Below, one piece after another: positions 42,962 through 47,903 of a stretch of DNA of 47,903 nucleotides; positions within the stretch are counted from its first letter, which is position 1; every line of letters starts with the position of its first letter. The position numbers were made by a program, and so were the translations under genes. The notes under the pieces were generated by a model. That model did no database searches, was not told the DNA's origin, and was given only the letters and a program-made list of their open reading frames with translations. The DNA is from Prevotella sp. UBA4268 (GTDB lineage: Bacteria; Bacteroidota; Bacteroidia; Bacteroidales; Bacteroidaceae): the NCBI GenBank assembly GCA_002395135.1, contig DGWC01000071.1, positions 1-47,903 of the forward strand, read 5' to 3'.

Positions 42962-44746
42962 ATGAACAGAAAGAACATTTGGTGTCTGGCTGCCATGCTG
43001 TTGAGCGTGGCCGTGACCGCTTTGGCACAAAAGAACGTGAAAACTTATCCTTTGGTTGGAGCCAACCTGAAGGCTGGTGCAAACATGTCGGCTCCCGGCG
43101 ACGAGAAAGGGCAGACGGTTGTTTTCGAAATAAAAGACCGCGGACTGCTGCCATACAATCAGGCAGCAGTGAAGCAGACCACAGAGCAGGTGCAGTTCGC
43201 CCCGCGAGCCGACAAGCCTTACTTCACCGTGCGCTTTGCCCTCCCCATTCCGCCCTCTTACACCAAGACGGAGACGGCAGCACTGACGGGCATCGACTTT
43301 GGCGTTTATCACCACAATCACTCACCCGGCTTTGAAGTGCTCCCCAATGGCGATGCATTCGCCATCTATTTCAGCACGCCCCGTGGACTGGCAGAGAAAG
43401 ACACGGCCACCACATGGGTACAATCCCGCCTGCGCTACGGCAGCGAGGAATGGGACATGCCCGAACTGCTCTACACCACACAAGGCGGTAACGACCAGTC
43501 GGGTCTGCTCTGGAACGACAACGGAAAGATTTGGTTCTTCGGTGGCGGGCGCAGCATGTCCGATTATGTTCCATTCCGCATTGCCACGTCAACCGACAAC
43601 GGTGTTCACTGGGAAATCCTGATTCCCAAATTCGACAAACGCCCCACCGACTTCACCGCGCAGCCCATCACCAATGCCTTCCGCGACCCTAAAGGCAATA
43701 TCTACATGGCTATGGATGCTGACGGGAGCCAGAGTTTCCTGTGGCGAAGCAGCGACGAAGGAAAGACATGGCACGACATGGGCGGCCGGACAACTGGCCG
43801 GCACTCCACCATTGTGCCGCTCGACCAACAAGGTACACTTCTTTCCATTGGCGGAAAGAATGCCAACGTGGACGGATGGACTCCGCAAAACATTTCCAAA
43901 GACTGGGGCAAGACTTGGGAGAAAGCCACTGCCGCCCCGTTCCCGCAGTTAGGCAGCGGGCAGCGCCCCTCCATGATTCGCCTGCAATCAGGCAGTCTTA
44001 TCTTCGTGAGCGACGGCTACCTGCACAAATACAGCGTGGCTCCTCCTGCAGAGTGGGCTAAGCCGCACGATGCCTTTGTTGCTATTTCCAAAGACAACGG
44101 AAAAACATGGCACTACAAAACGCTGCCTGCTGGTCTGCCGCAAGACGGACGTCCGCCATACACATCGTTGGGCTATACCACAATTCGCCAGTCGGCCAAT
44201 GGCATTATCCATGTGCTGGCAACAAAAGACTATCCAGGACTGCACTATGAATTCAATGAGGCATGGCTATGGAGCGACGACGGTGACATTCTCCCCGAAA
44301 CCTCCGGAGGTGAAGTGAAATCGTTCAAGGAGTATTATCCCAGTGGCCAACTGAAGTCAGAGTGGAGTGCCCGCATCTGTCCCAACGGCCGCTACCTTTT
44401 GGAAGGAATGCAGAAAGAGTATTTCAGCGACGGCAAACTGGAGCATCAGGCTCTCTATCAGAACGGACGCAAGGTGGGACGCGAAGTGCTCATGAACAAA
44501 GACGGCAGCATGAGATGGTCGTGGGAGCGCAGCCTGGTGACCAACCGCGGCACGTGGACCATTTATTGGCCCAACGGAAAAAAGAAGATAGAATCGCGCT
44601 GGCTCACCAACCCCACGGCACGTGATGCCGCACGTCAGTTCTTCGGCTACGTGGCCGACGGCCCGTGTGTTCACTTCGACCAGGATGGAAAACCGGCAAA
44701 GACCTATCTGTTCAAAGACGGAGTGCTAACCGACCGCAATCAGTAA
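42962..44746 (+). CDS. BNR-repeat (sialidase-like) propeller protein with YwqK/MORN-like tail
   Basis: The 594-residue secreted protein has a signal peptide (LLSVAVTALAQ, cut near residue 22). A six-bladed propeller region carries four good Asp-boxes: STDNGVHW (from 210), SSDEGKTW (263), SKDWGKTW (312) and SKDNGKTW (376). From about residue 452 to the end come YwqK/MORN-like repeats (FKEYYPSGQLKSEW, KEYFSDGKLEHQALYQNGRK, TIYWPNGKKKIES, HFDQDGKPAKTYLFKDG). The Asp-box fold is shared by sialidases and by other exo-glycosidases and lyases. I cannot see the arginine triad needed for a sialidase with confidence, so I do not call it one. It is 12 bp upstream of the DUF4038 gene and probably acts with it on the same glycan. 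Confidence 0.75.
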   Translation: MNRKNIWCLAAMLLSVAVTALAQKNVKTYPLVGANLKAGANMSAPGDEKGQTVVFEIKDRGLLPYNQAAVKQTTEQVQFAPRADKPYFTVRFALPIPPSYTKTETAALTGIDFGVYHHNHSPGFEVLPNGDAFAIYFSTPRGLAEKDTATTWVQSRLRYGSEEWDMPELLYTTQGGNDQSGLLWNDNGKIWFFGGGRSMSDYVPFRIATSTDNGVHWEILIPKFDKRPTDFTAQPITNAFRDPKGNIYMAMDADGSQSFLWRSSDEGKTWHDMGGRTTGRHSTIVPLDQQGTLLSIGGKNANVDGWTPQNISKDWGKTWEKATAAPFPQLGSGQRPSMIRLQSGSLIFVSDGYLHKYSVAPPAEWAKPHDAFVAISKDNGKTWHYKTLPAGLPQDGRPPYTSLGYTTIRQSANGIIHVLATKDYPGLHYEFNEAWLWSDDGDILPETSGGEVKSFKEYYPSGQLKSEWSARICPNGRYLLEGMQKEYFSDGKLEHQALYQNGRKVGREVLMNKDGSMRWSWERSLVTNRGTWTIYWPNGKKKIESRWLTNPTARDAARQFFGYVADGPCVHFDQDGKPAKTYLFKDGVLTDRNQ

Positions 44747-44758
44747 ACCAGTAAAACC

Positions 44759-46390
44759 ATGATAAATATGAACATGATCAGAAAACTAACGATGAGTGCT
44801 GTGGCTTGGCTGCTGGCCTCCACAGCGTTTGCACAGCAACAGGTTCCCATGTGGGAGCGTTTCGAACAGAGTTATAACTGCCACACGGAGAAGAACCCGT
44901 TCACCGATGTCACCCTAACAGCCATCTTCAGGCACGAGACAAGCGGTGAGACCGTGAAAGTGGATGGTTTCTATGACGGCGACGACACCTACCGCCTCCG
45001 CTTCATGCCCACAAAGAAGGGCAAGTGGACATTCACCACACGCTCCTCAGAGAAAGAAATGAACATGCAGGAAGGCTCACTGCTCTGCACAGATGCTGTC
45101 ACCAAGGGCATGGTGCAGGCAAGCGGCCAGAGTTTCGTCTATCCCGACGGCACGCTTTATCATCCGGTGGGCACCACGTCTTATGCATGGATTCATTCCA
45201 CGAAGGAGCGTCAGGAACAGACCTACCAATCGTTGCAGAAGGCTGCGTTCAACAAACTGCGTTTCTGCGTCTTCCCCAACAACAGTGTCAACGAACTGCC
45301 TGAAATCTATCCGTTCAAACTGGTATCCAGCAAGAAGGATGCCGAAGGAAAGACCCACTATGTATGGGACTACACCCGATTCGACACGAAGTTCTTCCAG
45401 CATCTCGACCAGGTGGTGGAACGCCTGCGCCAACTCAACATCGAGGCCGACCTTATTCTGTTCACCCCCTATGATGCCGGACTCTGGGGCTTCGACCGCA
45501 TGACAATGGAGAACAACAACCGCTACCTGCGCTATGTCGTTGCCCGACTTGCCGCCTACAGCAACATCTGGTGGTCGATGGCCAACGAGTGGGATCTGGT
45601 GCGTGCCAAGACACACGACGAATGGATTGAGATGTCGAAGTTAGTGGCAGAGAAAGACCCATACCATCATCTGCTCTCCATTCACGGAGGAACAGCCGTA
45701 TACATCGACTACAACCTCCCGTTCTACACCCATGCCAGCATTCAGGACCAGGGACCGCTCTACAACTTCGAAGGCGCTGCCACCGTGCGCAACATCATTC
45801 ACAAGCCTATCATCTTCGATGAAGTGTGCTACGAAGGCAACCATGCCTCGCGCTGGGCACAACTCAATGGCGAGCAGATGCTGCAACGCATGTGGACGGG
45901 CATCATCGGCGGCGCGTATGTCACCCATGGCGAGTGCTTCGTGAAAGACATGCACAGCGACAAGAACTATACTGGCTATGCCTATCTGGCTACGGGCGGT
46001 GACTTTGAAGGCACCTGTCCGGCACGCATTCCTTTCATGCGCAAGATTCTCGACGCACTGCCCAATCCGATCCGCCTTGCCGATCAGAGTTGGGATCCCA
46101 CCACCGCTTCTGCAGGACCGGGCGAGTATTACATTTACTTCGGAGCCGAGAAACCTGCCACATGGACATTCAACCTGCCGGCAAAGAACAGCCGTTGGCC
46201 CCGACTGACCGAGGGAGTCAAGTTCAAGGTGGACATCATTGACACATGGAACATGACCACATCCACCTGTAAGGATGTGTTCGAGACGAAGTTCAACAGC
46301 GACCGTTACCGTCTGCTCGACAAGAACGGCAAGAGCGTGAAGTTGCCCAAGAAGGCAAACATCCTGCTACACATCTATCAAGTGGATTGA
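44759..46390 (+). CDS. Putative glycoside hydrolase, DUF5060/DUF4038 architecture
   Basis: This 543-residue exported protein has a signal peptide (SAVAWLLASTAFAQ). An N-terminal DUF5060-like beta domain follows (PMWERFEQSYNCHTEKNPF, then GFYDGDDTYRLRFMPTKKGKW). Next is a (beta/alpha)8 barrel of DUF4038 type, and a C-terminal beta domain with EYYIYFGAEKPATWTF. The barrel shows clan GH-A hallmarks: a candidate acid/base E277 in SMANEWDLV and nucleophile E355 in PIIFDEVCYEG, so a retaining glycosidase is expected. Related DUF4038 proteins include GH140 apiosidases, but specificity is unknown here. It ends the cluster SusC-SusD-BNR-DUF4038 and is followed by a strong terminator. A start three codons later is possible. 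Confidence 0.8.
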   Translation: MINMNMIRKLTMSAVAWLLASTAFAQQQVPMWERFEQSYNCHTEKNPFTDVTLTAIFRHETSGETVKVDGFYDGDDTYRLRFMPTKKGKWTFTTRSSEKEMNMQEGSLLCTDAVTKGMVQASGQSFVYPDGTLYHPVGTTSYAWIHSTKERQEQTYQSLQKAAFNKLRFCVFPNNSVNELPEIYPFKLVSSKKDAEGKTHYVWDYTRFDTKFFQHLDQVVERLRQLNIEADLILFTPYDAGLWGFDRMTMENNNRYLRYVVARLAAYSNIWWSMANEWDLVRAKTHDEWIEMSKLVAEKDPYHHLLSIHGGTAVYIDYNLPFYTHASIQDQGPLYNFEGAATVRNIIHKPIIFDEVCYEGNHASRWAQLNGEQMLQRMWTGIIGGAYVTHGECFVKDMHSDKNYTGYAYLATGGDFEGTCPARIPFMRKILDALPNPIRLADQSWDPTTASAGPGEYYIYFGAEKPATWTFNLPAKNSRWPRLTEGVKFKVDIIDTWNMTTSTCKDVFETKFNSDRYRLLDKNGKSVKLPKKANILLHIYQVD

Positions 46391-46435
46391 CACTGCAGAA
46401 TTCTTCATAAAAAACATTCAGGAGTTCAATGTTTG

Positions 46436-46464
46436 CAGGAGCAGGCTTGGGCTCCTGTTTTTTT
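46436..46464 (+). terminator. Terminator of the BNR-DUF4038 unit
   Basis: CAGGAGC (46436-46442) pairs with GCTCCTG (46451-46457) and is followed by seven T residues (46458-46464), a textbook intrinsic terminator. Confidence 0.9.
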
Positions 46465-46482
46465 GATGGTGGGAGAAAATCT

Positions 46483-46536
46483 TATAAGGCCTATAGGGCT
46501 TATAGGGCTAATAAGCCTTATAGGGCCCATAAGCCC
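46483..46536. repeat. Six copies of a 9-bp tandem repeat
   Basis: The units TATAAGGCC, TATAGGGCT, TATAGGGCT, AATAAGCCT, TATAGGGCC and CATAAGCCC follow each other without gaps. Several can pair with one another, for example GGGCTTAT (46496-46503) with ATAAGCCC (46529-46536). The array lies between the DUF4038 terminator and the 3' end of the convergent MerR gene. Confidence 0.8.
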
Positions 46537-46563
46537 TACATCACCCCCAGAGCAAAACCATCT

Positions 46564-46911
46564 TCAAGTCAGATAGTCCAACTGCTTTTTCAGTTTCTTC
46601 AATTCATCGCGCACAGAAATCAGGTTTTCCATGATGCGCGCATTCTTGTCTACCCCTTCCTTGTTCTCGCGCAGCATCTTGCGGGCGGCAGCCAACTTGA
46701 ATCCGCGCACCTTCACCAGATTGTAGACCACCTTGATATTCTCAATGTCTTTCTCCGTGTATTGGCGGATGTTGTTCCCCGTCGTCTTCGGCTTGATGGC
46801 GGGAATCTCCTTTTCCCAGAAGCGCAGCATGCTCTCCGAGACATTCAGCATCTCGGCAACCTCTTTGATGGAATAGTATAGTTTCAAGTTCTTGTCTGTA
46901 TTCAGTGCCAT
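46564..46911 (-). CDS. MerR-family transcriptional regulator
   Basis: The 115-residue protein has an N-terminal winged helix of MerR type (YYSIKEVAEMLNVSESMLRF, then IKPKTTGNNIRQYTEKDIEN) and a C-terminal helix suited to coiled-coil dimerisation (ENLISVRDELKKLKKQLDYL). It lacks an effector domain with metal-binding cysteines, so the signal is unknown. The open frame extends to 47124, but I use the ATG at 46911. There MALNTDKNLKLYYSIKEVAE matches family starts and follows a TAACTTTG promoter box. It is divergent from alaS, an arrangement I recall as common in Bacteroidota. Confidence 0.9.
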   Translation of the reverse strand: MALNTDKNLKLYYSIKEVAEMLNVSESMLRFWEKEIPAIKPKTTGNNIRQYTEKDIENIKVVYNLVKVRGFKLAAARKMLRENKEGVDKNARIMENLISVRDELKKLKKQLDYLT

Positions 46912-46928
46912 AATCTTACGTTTTGTGG

Positions 46929-46936
46929 CAAAGTTA
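46929..46936 (-). promoter_or_regulatory. Probable -7 box of the merR promoter
   Basis: TAACTTTG on the minus strand (complement of 46929-46936) lies 17 bp before the MerR ATG. No good -33 match is seen. Confidence 0.5.
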
Positions 46937-47056
46937 CGAAAAATATTTGAACCAGCCATGTCATTCGCCTTTTTCTTTACTTTTTTAAGACAAAAAACCA
47001 GAATTCTGAAACCACTGGGCATGCTTTGCCATGACATCGCATTTACGGCAGGCATG

Positions 47057-47100
47057 GAAAACGGCCGAATGGAATGGCCAAACAGGCCGTTTTCTTCATC
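47057..47100. repeat. Hairpin and left flank of dyad-array copy 3
   Basis: GAAAACGGCC (47057-47066) pairs perfectly with GGCCGTTTTC (47085-47094). Positions 47067-47100 match 20254-20287 beside copy 2a at about 26 of 34 positions. In both cases the block ends 23 bp before the first dyad, so it belongs to the same element. Confidence 0.65.
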
Positions 47101-47122
47101 TAAGACGGCACTGCGGAGGCGC

Positions 47123-47225
47123 AAATCAATATCGTTTGCAAAGTAAATTACATTAATTTACCGTACAAATTAAATTGATTTACTTTTCAAATTAAATTGA
47201 TTTACCGTGCAAATTATATTGATTT
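47123..47225. repeat. Array of five dyads at 22-bp period (copy 3)
   Basis: Units start at 47123, 47145, 47167, 47189 and 47211, exactly 22 bp apart. The first (AAATCAATATCGTTT) is degenerate. The others are AAATTACATTAATTT, AAATTAAATTGATTT twice and AAATTATATTGATTT. Spacers are GCAAAGT, ACCGTAC, ACTTTTC and ACCGTGC; ACTTTTC is the complement of GAAAAGT, so this copy is partly inverted relative to the others. ACTCTTGC follows, as in copy 1. No gene is seen between 46912 and 47412. Confidence 0.9.
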
Positions 47226-47344
47226 ACTCTTGCATCCCTTGGGAACGGAGACACCATAGCAATGCTTTGAGGCGGGCATTCAGGCACTTTCAAAAATCAA
47301 AAGTGACTGTTTTGCAGGCCGATACATACACTTTTTTATATTTT

Positions 47345-47378
47345 TTTGCGCTATACTCAACAAAAATGAGTAACTTTG
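47345..47378 (+). promoter_or_regulatory. Promoter of alaS
   Basis: TTTG (47345-47348) and TAACTTTG (47371-47378) are 22 nt apart, slightly wider than the usual 19-21. The alaS ATG follows 35 bp after the -7 box. Confidence 0.6.
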
Positions 47379-47412
47379 CAGCCATTATTAAAGAGATAAC
47401 ACAACAATCAAT

Positions 47413-47903
47413 ATGATGACAGCAAATGATATTCGCGACTCATTCAAGAAATTCTTTGAGTCGAAAAGCCACGCCATCGTGGCATCTGCACCGATGGTAA
47501 TCAAAGACGATCCCACACTGATGTTTACCAACGCCGGCATGAACCAGTGGAAAGACGTTATCCTGGGTACTCGCGACCCGGAGCCACGCCGCCGTGCCGA
47601 CTCCCAGAAATGCCTCCGCGTGAGCGGCAAGCACAACGATTTGGAGGAAGTAGGCCACGACACCTACCACCACACCATGTTCGAAATGCTCGGCAACTGG
47701 AGTTTCGGTGACTATTTCAAAGAGGGTGCCATCGACATGGCATGGGAATATCTGGTGGACGTGCTGAAACTGAATCCCGCCGACTTGTATGTCACGGTGT
47801 TTGAGGGCGACGCTTCAGAAGGTCTGGATCGCGATGAAGAGGCTGCCGGATATTGGTTGAAACACGTTCCTGCCGACCATATCATCAACGGCAACAAGCA
47901 CGA
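47413..47903 (+). CDS. alaS: Alanine--tRNA ligase (N-terminal part, cut by window end)
   Basis: AlaS charges tRNA-Ala. The window holds about the first 163 codons of a gene that normally codes near 870 residues. The class II catalytic core start is clear: [36 protein letters not shown], then a [15 protein letters not shown] segment and [19 protein letters not shown]. These belong to the ATP-binding motifs 1 and 2 of this family. Two ATG codons occur in a row (47413 and 47416); I use the first. The gene continues past the right edge. Confidence 0.96.
   Translation, partial: MMTANDIRDSFKKFFESKSHAIVASAPMVIKDDPTLMFTNAGMNQWKDVILGTRDPEPRRRADSQKCLRVSGKHNDLEEVGHDTYHHTMFEMLGNWSFGDYFKEGAIDMAWEYLVDVLKLNPADLYVTVFEGDASEGLDRDEEAAGYWLKHVPADHIINGNKH

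Noticed and set aside
42962..44746. Calling the BNR protein a sialidase
   Set aside because: Asp-boxes are shared by many propeller proteins. I could not identify the full arginine triad, Asp and Tyr/Glu nucleophile pair with confidence.
46912..47124. N-terminal extension of the MerR protein
   Set aside because: The frame is open to 47124, but the extra 71 residues run over the TAACTTTG promoter box and show no family features. The ATG at 46911 gives a normal MerR start.

Overview
The window reads as a chromosomal segment of a Bacteroidota bacterium, most probably a gut or rumen member of Prevotellaceae (Prevotella, Segatella or Xylanibacter-like). The evidence is three SusC/SusD pairs, promoters of the Bacteroidota form TTTG-N19-TAnnTTTG, weak ribosome-binding sites, and family-typical gene orders (rsfS-ftsH-cdsA; parA-parB-DUF5683-mltD-rel; merR next to alaS). 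Species assignment is inference from gene content and protein style, not from a database search.

Layout. 1-4.7 kb: a tRNA-Gln(CUG) on the minus strand, then rsfS-ftsH-cdsA, with a secreted GH5 cellulase 16 bp behind cdsA. 5.1-7.8 kb: a lone secreted GH92 alpha-mannosidase on the minus strand. 8.0-18.4 kb: one plus-strand unit coding an ECF sigma factor, a FecR-type anti-sigma factor, a SusC-like TonB-dependent transporter with an N-terminal signalling (STN) domain, SusD, a DUF4843 lipoprotein, a PKD-like lipoprotein and a TlpA-type thioredoxin. This looks like a self-regulated outer-membrane import system whose cargo need not be a glycan. 18.4-20.1 kb: a fimbrillin-like lipoprotein ending in four CxxC repeats, preceded by a 53-residue small ORF. 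20.7-27.4 kb: a minus-strand pectin-type locus, GH28 -> SusC with a C-terminal OmpA domain -> SusD. 27.5-29.5 kb: surE-lpxB. 29.6-36.7 kb: parA-parB-DUF5683-mltD-rel, ending with a secreted CE8 pectin methylesterase 5 bp behind rel. 37.3-46.4 kb: a third SusC/SusD pair followed by a BNR-propeller protein with YwqK/MORN-like repeats and a DUF5060/DUF4038 putative glycosidase. 46.6-47.9 kb: a MerR-type regulator divergent from alaS, which runs off the window.

The least explained structure is a family of intergenic repeats: 15-bp dyads of the form AAATYA-NNN-TRATTT, repeated four or five times at an exact 22-bp period (about two helical turns) at 4944-5024, 20310-20390, 20421-20501 and 47123-47225, with a probable single-unit relic at 36945-36966. 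Spacers are 7 bp, and the central one is usually GAAAAGY. Both arms change together between arrays (C/G in one array, T/A in the next). Flanking sequence is shared between copies, including an identical offset from a 34-bp block to the first dyad in two copies. Other points of interest are the SusC-OmpA fusion, the small-peptide plus CxxC-fimbrillin unit, a 9-bp tandem repeat, and two secreted plant-polysaccharide enzymes placed at the 3' ends of housekeeping operons.

How the genes could work together (inference): GH5, GH28 and CE8 act on plant cell wall cellulose and pectin, while SusC/SusD pairs import the released oligosaccharides. GH92 would trim host or fungal mannans. The DUF4038 and BNR proteins would process a further, unidentified glycan. 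No hybrid two-component or AraC regulator accompanies the second and third SusC/SusD pairs inside this window.
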